Below are positions 12,101 to 23,845 of a stretch of 64,000 nt of DNA, one piece after another. The DNA comes from Acephala macrosclerotiorum (lineage: Eukaryota > Ascomycota > Leotiomycetes > Helotiales > Mollisiaceae), in the NCBI GenBank assembly GCA_014904845.1, contig MU119207.1, forward strand, positions 619,104 through 683,103. Reading direction: 5' to 3'. Positions within the stretch are counted from its first letter, which is position 1, and every line of letters begins with the position of its first letter. The notes under the pieces were generated by a model. That model worked only from the letters and a program-made list of their open reading frames with translations, was not told where the DNA came from and did not search any database. The translations under genes were made by a program, and so were the position numbers.

Positions 12101-13193
12101 TGTAATAAATTGATCGGATTTTGAAAGTAAAAAACGCGTAAATTTGAAAAAAAAAGATTTATTGATAAAATCGAAAAGAGTTATAAATTTTTATATTTGT
12201 AAAAAAATTATACAAAAAAGACAAACAAATATTTTTGCGTTTTGAATAATTAAAAATTGTAAAATTTGTTTATTTTTGTAAAAAAAGTTTTTAAAGTGTA
12301 TTAGTGCATATGATTGAAATATTGTAGTATTAATTTCGAATAAAAAATTTTGAAAATTTTAAATAAACAATTTTATATTGATTTTTTATGAAACGTATTA
12401 AATAAATCTTAAAAAAAAAGAAATAAAAGAAATAAATATTTGTAAATCGTTTTTATAGAAAAAGCGTATATAGATTCTTGAAAAAAATCGTCGTAAAATG
12501 CTTAAATAAATAAAGTATATTCGATTGATAAAATTATTTGTATATAAAATAATACAAATTAGAATTTTAAAAAAATAAAAAAATAAATAAATAATATTAA
12601 AAAAAAGTTGTAGTTTTTAAATTAACGTAAAATTAAAAAATTGTAATTGAAAAATTTTAAAAAAAAAAAAAAAAAAAAATTGAAAAAAGTTTTCTTATAA
12701 ATTATAATAAATATTGTATTAACGAACGTTTATATAATTTGAATACAATCAAATATAATTGAAATGTATTTAAATGTATCGAAATATATTTAAAAATATT
12801 CGAATATATTAAAAAATATTCTTTATAGATTCTAAAAACTAAAATTTTTCAAAATTTTCTAAAAAAAAAAAAAACAATACAATCTCATTCTCTCATATAA
12901 TAAAACCGTTCCGACTACAATAAAAAAAAAATAAAACTTTCAAAGCGTAAATAGAATCTATCAAAATAAATAGAAATATTCTAAAAAAAATCGATAAAAA
13001 AATAAAACTACTATAAATAGAAAAAAAAAAAATAATTCTTTTTCGATTAAAAAATAATTATTATTTCGAAGTTTGACGAATTCTTTTCATTTACTCAATC
13101 TTCAAAGAACTATATGTACTTATTTCTTTCGACCTCACTAAATTCAAAAACACGAACTACAATTTCAATTCCTTTTTCAATTTCTTAAATACT
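9128..13193. other. Retroelement interior beyond pol, nothing recognised
   Basis: Very AT-rich. On the + strand C is nearly confined to CG dinucleotides while G is frequent. For example, bases 10741-10800 hold 13 G and 4 C, three of the C in CG. No coding relic was recognised. A 20-base A run lies at about 12660. Long frames such as 11707-11961 are low-complexity Ile/Leu/Phe strings and not genes. Confidence 0.6.
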
Positions 13194-13406
13194 CTACTTA
13201 TTACGAAATTCTTTAATCGCTTTCTTTTCTACATTTATATTCTTATCATCGTTAAAATCAACGAATTCAACAATATTCTCATTCTCGTCATTATCCAAAG
13301 AATCCCAATATTTATTTCTTTTAATGAATTTCTTCAAACGATTTTCAACATATAACTTTCGAATTACTATTCTATTTACTTCTTCGAACAAATAACTCCC
13401 TTTCAA
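13194..13406 (-). pseudogene. Gypsy polyprotein C-terminal relic
   Basis: The minus-strand translation reads GSYLFEEVNR followed by VENRLKKFIKR. This resembles the end of fungal Ty3/Gypsy polyproteins, where a Tyr-Leu-Glu-Glu-Leu segment is followed by a GNRLKKF motif. It lies downstream of the RNase H relic as expected. Mutations of the G-to-A type have replaced several residues. Confidence 0.6.
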
Positions 13407-14732
13407 TTAATTTACTTAATAAACTCAATATGGACTCAATTACTTTTACAACAATTTAATATTTTTAAACATATTCTAATTAATAAACTTAATATTATAT
13501 ATTAAAACGAAATCTTTTTCTCGAATTGATTCCTTTCATATTTAATAATAAACATCGAAATATATTTAACCTTACTTGCGACTACGCTCTTTTTTCAGTC
13601 TCGATTTTTTCATATTCTCGTCTCGCATTTCAATCTATTTAATTCTCAACTCAAAAAACTTTACTCGATTATACACTTTGTTCCAATCGAAAATTCTCCA
13701 AATAAAAAATCGAATCTCAACAAATAAAACAACTTCTCTACTATAAACCATATAAAATAGTGTACATTTAATTAATCTATAAATAATCGTTCGATCTACA
13801 AAAAAAACAATTAATAAATATTCTAATCAACTTTTCTTACTTTCTTTCATCAAAACAATCAATACAACAATAATAAATTAATATTTTCGCTCAATCATTT
13901 TATTTGCTTTCAAATTATATACAAAGATAATAATTCGTTTGATTTCAAATTTATTCAATTTTTTAATAACAATTCTTTTGAATTCGAGTTCTCTATTCAA
14001 TTTTATATAATCAAAAACGTTGTATTTACAAATAATATTATTATAAATAAATTTAATAATCTTTTTAGAAATCGAATTCTTTATTAATTTGATTTTAATT
14101 CAATCGAAAAAATTATCTCGTACTACAACTAAACTATCAAATATTTTATATTGCGAGAATTTAATTACATTTATTTCAATACAATAAAATAACGAAACCA
14201 CTCTCTAAAAATATAAAATTTCCTCGTATTTCTTTTTGTTTTTATACTAACAATCGCTACAACTTACTACAAAATCTCGAACGTTTTCGTAATACTCCTT
14301 CCAATAATATCAACTAATCACTCGATAGTAAATACTTTTCCTTTTAATATATTCGAACTTATCATATAATTCAATTATAACTATTATACGCTATTTTAAA
14401 TCGTTTAAAACAAATCGAAATAAATAGAACTTAATAACATTCTTTTACAATATTTTGTTTCGAATATTATAATCAACGAATTCTCAAATTAATTTGCGAA
14501 ATTCTACTCTCGAAAATCATTTTAATCGTTTTAAAATTGTTAAATATTAAACAATATCTTAAGAATAATTCGAATAATTATTATCAAAAAAAAAAATAAT
14601 ATTATTATTGTTATTATTGTTCAATAGTTTATTAATCTCAGAAAAAGCGATTAATACGACGTATACAAAAAATGCGATTAATATTAGAAATTGAAAATTA
14701 AAAATACCGAGTTTAAAAAAATTCTTTCAAAT

Positions 14733-14993
14733 TTAATTTAATAATTCAAATAAACATTTCCGTTTTACGTACTTATTCTCAATTATAAACAGTCTATTTT
14801 CAACTTTTCGATTAATTTTGCGTTCTTTAATCGAGATTAAAACTATTTCAATGCAATCAAATTCAATTATAATAAACTCATCGATATTTGTTTTTTCCTT
14901 TGAATTATCGTTCTCTATTCGCGGTCTTCTAAATAATCCGTTTATAGCAATATAAATACTTTTTTTAATATACTTAATTTTGAAATCGAACAA
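14733..14993 (-). pseudogene. Gypsy RNase H end and connection relic
   Basis: The minus-strand reading begins FDFKIKYIKK and continues to FRRPRIEND. This matches the end of the Ty3/Gypsy RNase H domain, where a D-F-x-I-x-Y-x-x-G-K segment is followed by an A-D-x-L-S-R-R-P motif. The Gly and Ala-Asp of the usual motif are altered, consistent with RIP. Confidence 0.72.
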
Positions 14994-15710
14994 TCGTATT
15001 CAAACGAATTAGCGAATAATCAAAGTACTAAAAAAATCTATTATTACTCGATTCAATTAAACGACGAATATATTAACGTTCGTCTTAAGAATAAAATAAA
15101 CACTATATAATCAAAACCGTAATTTGCGAAAATACTTCAAAATTTTTTAATACTCTTTCTTTGTCGTATTATAATTTCGCTCAACAATATTTTAAAGTTC
15201 TAACTCGTATCGAATTACTCGTTTTCGTTTTTTGTTATTATATTGACCAAGTATCTCTCTATACTCTTACTAACTAATATCGATATCTAGAATAATTATT
15301 CTCTATTTATTTACAAAATCGTAATAAATTTTACAAAATATTAAAACCGTTATAAATTTATTTTATAAAAATACTATAGCGATTTTTTATTCTTTTCTCT
15401 ATTCGAAAAATTCGTTTTTTCTAATCAATCGATATAACGACTTAATAATAATATCAAAATATTGAATTCATATTCTATAATAAATACAAATCTCAATAAA
15501 AGCTTTAATTTTAAAAATATTATTACATTTAATTTATTTTAGAATTTTAATAACTTTTACACTTTTAAAAAAACGCTTTTTAGAACTGCAAACGAAATTA
15601 ATAATAATTATTTCGTTTTAACAAAATTGTAATTTGAACTTTATATAGACTTAAATTCTCTCGATTCGATCCAATGTTTTATTCAAATTCTAAATATATT
15701 CAAAGACGAA

Positions 15711-16085
15711 TCAACGAATCTTTAAAAGTACTAACTTATTGTCGTAGTTCGTATAAAATTTTTTGATTTTTACATTATTCAGAAATGGTATCGCGATTCT
15801 AAAAAACACGTCTTTTAAAATTGTTATAATAACTCGAACGAATTGAATTATAAAATTAATTATTCTTTGAAATAGTATTGTTATTCGTAAAAGTTTTAAT
15901 AAAATCATAAAAATAATCATGTTTTTATTTCGATCGTTTAATATAAATTGATCGTATTTAGAAAAGAAATCTATTAAAAAAGTATAAAAATATTCAATAA
16001 ACTTTTTAAAAAATTCATCTACAAAAAAAAGTATATTAACGTCTTTCAAAATAATCGAGTTCATTTTTATAATCGCGTTAATCAA
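15711..16085 (-). pseudogene. Gypsy reverse transcriptase relic
   Basis: The minus-strand reading includes LIDFFSKYDQF, LKLLRITILFQRIINFIIQF and IPFLNNVKIK. These line up with the fungal Gypsy reverse-transcriptase blocks: the S/D-F-F-S-G-Y-D-Q block, the M-P-L-G-L-x-R-M-T block and the catalytic F-L-D-D box. The catalytic pair now reads NN, as G-to-A mutation of Asp codons would give. Clearly inactive. Confidence 0.82.
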
Positions 16086-19000
16086 TCGGTAAATTTTAAC
16101 GACTTTTTTCGCGATTAAAAACTATGAGTTTTGATAAAAGTTATCGCTTTTTTCGAGTATTTTATAATCGAATTATTTTTGAAATATTTTTATTATAACT
16201 GGGAACAAAATTTTGAAACAATAAAAACTCTTTTTTTACTATGTCGTATATTGAATTGTTTTAATACGAACAAACGAGTTAATATTTTTATAGATTTTAA
16301 AGACTTTTTTTTAATCAAATATTATTGTTTTCTTACAATTGAATATTATTTTATCGAATATTTTTTTTTCAAATTTTCATAACCAATTTTCGATAAATAG
16401 AAATATTAATCGCTTAAAAATAAATCGTAATTTTTTTAATATCAAAACAATTCGCGATAGTAAATATTTTATATACTTCTTAGTATACTTTTAAAGTATT
16501 TTTCGCGCTTTAAATCGTTCGAATCAATTTTTCCATTCTTTAAAAATCTCTCCAATTTCATCGATTAAATCGATAAATCGTATCTTTCTAAATTTGAGTT
16601 TATATATCGTATTAATATTTATATTAAATAGTTTCAAATTGAAATTATTCAACGATAAAATTATTCTTTTTATTCGAGTTTCTCTTTCGTTTTTATACTT
16701 GAAAATCTTTCGATTTCATTTTTTTTCAATAGAATAAAATAATTAACGTTTCGTACTATCTTTCAAATATTTTCTTTTAACGTTCACATTTGAAAACAAT
16801 AATATTATTACAAAAAAATACTTTTTCGTTTTCTCGTTGAAAATTTTCTCATTCAAAATCTCGTTTATTTTCTTTTTATCAAAAAAAAAAAACGTTTCAT
16901 AGAAAATCGAAAAAAATAATTTTACTTTTTATATTATTTTATTTATATCTCTCTTTAAACTAATAGCGCTTATTTTAATCGTACTTATTTTACATAAAGT
17001 AATATTAAAAATATTTAATAAAAAATTAAAAATAAAAAAAAATTCATTAAAATATAAAAATTGTTTACGAGTTTTAACATTGTACTATTTTTTAATAGTA
17101 TTAACACTTAGTTTCTCGCGTTGTATTCTTTTTTCGATACTTTTTCGACTCGAGAATACATACAAACATAGCAATTTCTAATAACTTAATGCAAATAGAT
17201 TTTCAAGAGAAAAACAATTATAATCGTACAAATAAAATTAAAATTTTTAAAATCTCAAAATACGCCATCTCACGAATTATTATCTTTGTATTCAATTTGT
17301 ATTTTTATTACAACAACGAATAATTGTTTCAAAAGAATCTTCTTTATACTATCTACAAAAAAAAAAAAAATCTCATATTCGATTCCATATTCAATTTCTA
17401 CTTTTATAACTACTACTTCGACGAATTCGAAATTCTATCCAATAGTAATAAACAATTAAAAGTCTTCAACGTTTACAATAATACTATTGAAATCTCGAAT
17501 TATATACGTAAAAGCAATACAATACTCCGTTTTAATATCTAGTATTTCGCATTTTTCGCTCGAATCAATTGATTCAAACAAATTGAAATATAATTTAAAA
17601 ACAACGACAATATACTTTTTTTTAATCAATAACGAAAAATCGATTCCCACGAAATTAACTCCGAGTATTACAAAGTTTTTAATAACAAAAGCAAACTAAT
17701 TCGTCTTTTCAAACATTCTATAAAAACTTTGAAAAAACTGTTTTATAAAATCAACGACTTTTAGCATTTCTTTTATCACAGTAATTTCAATATCTATCAA
17801 AGTCAAATAATAAGTATTGTTTCTTCGCTATTGATTAGTAATCACTATAGTAAAATTCAATGTTTTCAAAATATTAGTAATCATTTTTATTCTTTTTTAA
17901 ATTCTTAGAAACGATACTATACTCTTAGAAAATCTTCGCAATAAAACTTCGTTAATAAAATCATTACTTCTAGCATTGAATTATTACTTTAAAATCTTAT
18001 TTTTCGATTGATTTATGTCTATTTTTTCTCGTTTTTCGTTTTAAGCGCTTTGTAAAATTTGTTATTACGATTCGATTTTTAAATACTTCTTTTTTGTTTT
18101 TATTTTTCGTCGAAAGTTTTCTTGTATACTTTGAATTTTGTTTTTCGATTTACTCGTCGTTATTATATTTATCGTTACTATATTTACTAACAATTCTTTA
18201 TAAAACTCATTAATAATCGCTCTATTAAAACTTTGAACATTAATATTATTACCGTTAAAAATGTGCGACGATAAATCCAATTTTCTTAAGATTTTTTTAT
18301 TAGTATTAATTTTACTTTTTTCTTAAACAGTAAATTAAACAAATTTCTGAATTCTTTGTACATTTCTAAAGCGTTTATCGAGATCGTAATCAAAAAATCT
18401 TTCAATTACTTGTTCTATAATTTGATTATACTAACGTCGATTATTTCTAAACGTAAACGATCGCGAAAATCGATCACGACTCTAAAAACTATAATACTAT
18501 TGATCGTTCTCTCGATAATAATATTTACAATTGATTAACTCATCTATAAGTAAACAGCGGTCCACGAAAAAGTAATCAACGAAAAAATCGATTTTTTTAT
18601 TCTTTGTTCGCTTGAAATACTCGAAATAATATCGCTCGTTTTACTAATCATTGTATACAACGTTAACTTTTATTGCATTCCTTTGAACGATCGACGATAT
18701 ACTTTGCAAAAGTCCAACCGACGTTGAACCATATGAAACTCTATGTCCGCCTTCTTCCATATTACTATATTTTTCTCGTTTTCGATTAAAACTTTTTTCT
18801 CGTTTATATTCTCGTAAAAAAGCAAATTAATTTTGATTTTGATTTATAGAGATTATAATACTATTTAGTTTTTGAAATATTTTTACAATATTGATATTTA
18901 AAGCGATTTTCAAATCGTTAAATAATACGAAAAAAAAAAAAAACTTTTTTAATTTTTTAACGAAATCGTTTATTTGAATTAAGAGTTTTAATACGAATAT

Positions 19001-20703
19001 TTGTCGAGTTTTTTAAGTTTGAGTAATACGTAAAATCGAAAATTGAAATTCGATATAAGTTTTTTTAGTGATTGTATATATCCTTCGTTGAATCTCTTCT
19101 ATAAATAACTCGAATAAAACAGAAAATAGTAAATTATTAATTGCATTTAAAATCATTTTTTGTATTACGATATTCAAATATTTTTATCGAACTTTCGAAT
19201 ATTTTAAGTCGTTAATTTCGTTATATCGCTACTTTTTCTTTTTATATTTATATATAATAATCGCTTTCTCATATATCTTATCGTAATTGTAAATAGATAT
19301 TTTTATCGACTCGTAATCGGTTTCTTTGAAAATTCGTTTTTTAATATGTATTAAAAGTCTTTTTATAAATTCGCGTTTTTAATATTATTTGTTTAATTTG
19401 TTTCGTTTAATCAATTTTTTGAATATTCGATTAAACAAATTTACGTATGTTTTTATTATTAAAAGATTTCTCGTAAATTAATCAATAATTCTATATAAGA
19501 ACTTTATATTTACTCGATAATATTTTTAATTATATTCGCGAAATTCTTTTTTTAAAGCGTCGTAAAACTCTTTTTTTAAGTAGTTTTCGATATTGTATTT
19601 TAATATAAATTGGATTTGCTTTTTGTAAATCGGGTTAATATATCGCAAAAATTGTATTTTTTTGATTTTTAAAGTAATTTTATAGTTTTCGTATATATCG
19701 TCGTATTATTCTAAAAAAGTCGTAATATTGTTTTTTTTAAATTAAAATACTTTAAAAACTCCAAAAAGAAACATTTGTAATTTTAGTATAAGTACGTATT
19801 TCTCGAAGTTTTACATTTTTAAGAGATTGTTTTTATTGTTCGTAGAAAATTTTTTAGAAAAAGTCGATAATGTAATTAAAGTAAAAATATTTCCTATCGA
19901 AAAAAGTAAACTTTAGCGCGAATAACTTGCTAATCCTAGTCTTTAAACTGAGAATTGATTTAATAATTTAAAAGTGCGAATTTTCGAGTTATTGTTTCCA
20001 AGTAAAATTCGTTTTAAAAATTGGTTTTTATTTATATTGTTTTCTCGTAAAAAATTTTTTGTTTTAGTTTTTGCTCGAAATTTCGCTCGTTTATTCGTTT
20101 TAATAAAATATATTTTTTAAATAAGCACTTTTTTAGTCGGTTTCTTTTAATTAAAGTTTTTTGTTTCAATTTTTTTCGTATTATTTTTTGAAATTCGAGA
20201 CTTATTTTGATTTTATTGTTTCAATTTAAAAACGATTACGAGCGATCCGCGAATTGCGATTTTTAAAAGAATTAAAATTAAAACATAAAACAATAAAACA
20301 ATTTCGTTTTTTAATATTACAATCTTTTTTTTTTTTCGTATTAAAGTTTTTTTTCTTATATTTCAGTTTCCATTGAGAATAAAATCAATTGCCGTGAGTA
20401 ATCGTCGCGAGTTTCTCTTTTTCTTTTTTATATTCGCTTTAATACTAATTATTTCAAGCAATTTAATATGTAATTTTCATAAATCAATATTTTTTTACAA
20501 TTTCGCAATCTCGTAATCAAATCATTTAATTTCGAACAATACAATCAAAATAAAAAGTTTTCGTTAATTGATTTTCAATCTTCGATTTCCAATAATTTAA
20601 ATTTTCTTTTAATAGTAATAAAAAACAGAATATACAAATCGCATATAAACAGTTCTCAGCGAGGTCCATTGAAATAATTCACTTTCCAACGTCGCTTTAC
20701 TAA
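16086..20703. other. Retroelement interior upstream of the RT relic (gag side)
   Basis: This is the 5' half of the minus-strand element, extending to the 5' LTR. It is AT-rich and broken in all frames, and I recognise no gag or protease motif. From about 12.85 to 17.7 kb, C on the + strand is common and G nearly confined to CG. Bases 13621-13680 hold 14 C and 3 G. From about 18.8 to 20.2 kb the bias reverses. A short less mutated stretch (about 20640-20700) adjoins the 5' LTR, where the primer-binding site would be. Confidence 0.6.
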
Positions 20704-20957
20704 TATAAAAAAGCAATAAAACACAAAGTAAAAAAATTTAACCGTAAATCAATTCGTTTTAACCAATAAACTAAATTCATTCGAAGTAATCCGTAATCCG
20801 TAAATCAATTAATCAATCAAAGTAGAAATAGAAAAAGTTGTTAATTAATCTATAGTAAGCGAAAGCTCCTTATGTACTAGAAGACACGTGACTAGCACTG
20901 CCCTCGAAACTAGCTATTTACAAGGATTTTAAAGAAAGAGCATATAATCCCACTACA
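20704..20957 (-). repeat. LTR (5' LTR of the minus-strand element)
   Basis: This is the second 254-bp LTR. It retains C where the left copy has T, and has A at several places where the left copy has G. That indicates that the two ends were mutated on opposite strands. Confidence 0.92.
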
Positions 20958-20961
20958 ATAT

Positions 20962-22985
20962 TCTCTTTATTAGAAATATATTTTCGCAATTTTCCTATTC
21001 CTTTATCAATAGCACTCGAAAATGCTTGATTCTATAAAATAAATTAATAATTTTATTAATAAATAAATATTTTATAATTTTTTGAAATATAAATATACAA
21101 GAAAAATAAGCGAGATTAAACGAGATTGAATATTCAAAGAGAAAACCACTTACATTTAACTCCTCTTTAATCTTATTAAGTTTATTATAAATATCATAAA
21201 CTATAGAAATTAAATAATAAATTGTAAAGTATTTTTCAATTTGTAATTTAATCGTAGCCTTAATAAATATCTCAAATATTTTAAGACATTTTTTTAAATA
21301 TTCAATTTCGATTTCGAATAATTTTAATTTATTATCTTTAAAAGCTTTTATTTCAAACAGTTTAATAGTTGCATTGATTGCTTTTATAAAATGTAAAAAA
21401 TCTCTTAGCATTTTAACTGTCGAAAACTATCGAGTTTTTTGATCTAAAATTAATTAATAATTTTTTTTATTTAAAATTAAATTAAAAAAATATTTATCTA
21501 ATTATAGAATTCGAGGGTTTTCAATCTTTTGAGCATCGATTTGAGCTTTTAAAGTTCTTATATTCTCTTGAGAATATCTCAAATTAATAATGGTTTTTCG
21601 AACTTTTTTTCAAATTAAAAAATCTAAAAAAATATTATTAATAAATTTACTAGAAATATCGATAATTACGTCATTTGGCAAATCATTATCGACTTAAAAA
21701 CTATTATTATTATTAAGAAGATTATAATCATTTTTAATAAGAGCTTTTAAAATATTTTAAACAACAAAATTTAATACGTGAACCGTACAATGAATATCTC
21801 CTTCAAATTTTATATTTTCGTAAGAATAATACAAACGAAATGCATTTATTAATACATCATTTAAAGAAGCATTATTTCTTGTAATACTATTAAAAATTAG
21901 TCTAAAATTATTAATAAAATTCAAAATAACAAAATTTACCTTTAGATATTATATTCGATATTAAAATGTTTCAAAGTTTCAATTAAAACTTGAAATATAT
22001 AAGATCCAATATACTTATCTTTTAAATTTCTTATTACTAATAAATAAAACTTTAATTCGAAGTTCTTATTTATAAAATGACTATTAAAATAATTAATAAA
22101 TATTTTAAAATTTTAAATAATAATTTACATTGTAATTCCAAGATAAGCATCTTAATTAATAGCTGTCCAAACATTCAAAGTTAAAGAAAAACCACCGTTA
22201 GTCAATTTTTGTTTTTCAATTTCTTCTTTAATCATTTTTTCTTTATTCGAATATAAAGAATTTAATTTATTTTTAAGTATTTAATAATATATTTTTAGTA
22301 CTTTACTATTAAACTAATTAGTATAAAATAATTAAAAATAAAGAATATTTTACTTACTCATTGTAATAAATTAATAAATTTTCAAAAGATTGTGAAAATA
22401 TAAATCGAAAAAATAAATTATTTGAAATTATAAAATTTATTAATAATTTTTTAAACTTTTCAATTTGAAACGTTTTCTCAGGAGTCTTTGGACGTTTATT
22501 GGCTCTTTCTATAGCAAAACGATCCGTAATACTCGTTTAAGATTAAGAAGTTCCAGCTTCGGAAGAATTATCTAAAAAATATATTAATTTTTATTTTTAT
22601 TTTTAAAAATTTAAAATAAAATACTTATTATTAGAATCATCGATTAAAACCTTTTTTAGATTAACAAATTTATAATTGTGTTTATAATGAGTTTTATAAT
22701 TACTCGTAGAATGGAAAACTCGTTGATTAAAGAATTTTTTATTAAAATAAAATTACTAAATTAAAAAAATTTTTGAGTTCGAATTACTTACCTACAGTTC
22801 TTATAAAGACACTTCACTGTACAAGTTCGAATATTCTTTGGATCAGAAGGGTCCCTTTTAATAGAATCGAGAGTTCTTTCGAATAATTTATATTTGAAAA
22901 TTGGTGCTTGTTTATTAAGAGGCCCAAGATCAAAATCTTCACGATTTTGATTGATATTAGTCTTTGCGGAAGTACTAATAGACAT
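20962..22985 (-). pseudogene. hAT transposase, N-terminal and central part
   Basis: A start codon at 22985 opens MSISTSAKTNIN and leads to CLYKNC. About 120 bases further on comes THYKHNYK, together a BED-type zinc finger. Around 21100-21400 the reading gives LKIFEIFIKATIKLQIEKYF then YYLISIVYDIYNKL, the central hAT helix region. It ends in GIGKLRKYISNKE immediately before the LTR insertion at 20957 and resumes at 8869. Several stops and frame breaks occur, though introns cannot be excluded in this AT-rich stretch. Confidence 0.8.
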
Positions 22986-23205
22986 TTCGAATAAAATAAA
23001 AGAGGTTTGTAGTATAAAGTTTTTTCGTAAATTAAATAATTGATTTTTAAAAGAATAAAATATAATAATTTTAAAAAAGAAAATCGAGAATATTTATTCG
23101 AATATATAGAAAACTCATCGATTCTATTAGAATCTCTAAACTTCTACTGATTGGAAATTATCTTTGAATTTCAAAGTATTAAAAATCAAAAAATGAAAAA
23201 TTATA

Positions 23206-23542
23206 AATAATTTATTTAATTTATAATAAAGTGGCAAAGAGTCGAAGATTCGAGATGGAGAGTTGAACCGGAAGTTCGGCATCTCGCTAAGCTCGCTTGT
23301 GGCGCGCGCGATACTAGTTCTGTTCTAGCCCCGGCGCTGCCGATTGGTCAGATTTTATTTTAGAGCTTTATGCGCCACTTCGAACGAAAGCCGCATTTAG
23401 TCACGTGTTAATCAAGTTAATGTAATATAATCATGATTAACTTGATTAGATTTAGATTAGATTATGATTAACAATATATTTTCATGATTAAATTATGATT
23501 AACGACCCATAATCTAATTTAATCTAATCATTTATCACGCTG
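23206..23542. repeat. Conserved right end of the hAT element
   Basis: This GC-richer block near the right terminus includes GTGGCGCGCGCGATACT and GCCGATTGGTCAGAT. It is closely matched by 44862-45149 in the short derivative. Because both copies keep it, and it escaped the heavy AT drift of the interior, it is probably the functional subterminal region or the transposase promoter. Confidence 0.75.
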
Positions 23543-23550
23543 ACAACTAC
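23543..23550. repeat. Target-site duplication ACAACTAC, right copy
   Basis: Exact repeat of 5878-5885, directly after the hAT terminus. Confidence 0.93.
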
Positions 23551-23585
23551 TCCTCAAGAAACATCAAGCGTAAAACAAAAACGTA

Positions 23586-23845
23586 ATATCTTCTAAGCCT
23601 ACCAACTGCGACAAATACCTAAAGACTAAGAGTTAATGCAACTATATTCCCGGTACCCTCTACGTCCTAGGTGGTGCCAGCGGCAAGGACTAGGACAAGA
23701 ACTCTTATTCGAGCGAGGACAGGCCAAAACTCCCAAGCCTCCTCCTCCTCAAAGCTCGTTGAAGTCTCCTTGTGGCAATTGCGGTCGATCTATCACCCAC
23801 TACCCCTGCCAGTTCTGTCTCAAGGACTGGAATGACCTCTTTTGA
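23586..23845 (+). pseudogene. Small cysteine-rich protein gene, copy 1, broken
   Basis: The sequence is clearly homologous to the intact gene at 25799-26068. The start codon position reads ATA instead of ATG (23586-23588). An early block (AAATACCTAAAGACTAAG) has lost the second Cys pair and carries stops. The 3' half still encodes SPCGNCGR then YPCQFCLKDWNDLF, followed by TGA. The hAT element inserted about 35 bases before the lost start, separating it from its old promoter at 4920-5877. The differences include many transitions, so point mutation as well as insertion killed it. Confidence 0.85.

Larger units (their letters stand above)
8874..20957 (-). mobile_element. Ty3/Gypsy-type LTR retrotransposon, mutated (12.1 kb)
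   Basis: Two direct 254-bp repeats (8874-9127 and 20704-20957) bound the element, which lies inside the hAT transposase gene. Read on the minus strand the LTR begins TGTAG and would end CTACA before mutation. Recognisable minus-strand coding relics appear in the order reverse transcriptase (15711-16085), RNase H (14733-14993) and the polyprotein C-terminus (13194-13406), the order of Ty3/Gypsy pol. A gag region would lie at about 17-20.6 kb but is too mutated to recognise. The whole body is very AT-rich with surviving C or G mostly in CpG, consistent with RIP. About 4 kb (9128-13193) between the end of pol and the 3' LTR has no recognised content. Confidence 0.88.
5886..23542 (-). mobile_element. 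hAT-superfamily DNA transposon carrying two nested elements (17.7 kb)
   Basis: The termini are CAGCGTGAT at 5886 and ATCACGCTG ending at 23542, flanked by perfect 8-bp duplications. The ends are rich in repeated GATTAA/TTAATC motifs, probably transposase-binding subterminal repeats. The hAT transposase gene lies on the minus strand and is split into pieces at 20962-22985 and 8222-8869. Removing the nested piggyBac (1991 bp) and the LTR retrotransposon (12084 bp plus a 4-bp duplication) leaves about 3.6 kb, a normal size for an autonomous hAT element. A 535-bp deletion derivative with the same ends lies at 44615-45149. The element sits in the 5' leader of the first copy of the small cysteine-rich gene. 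Confidence 0.92.
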
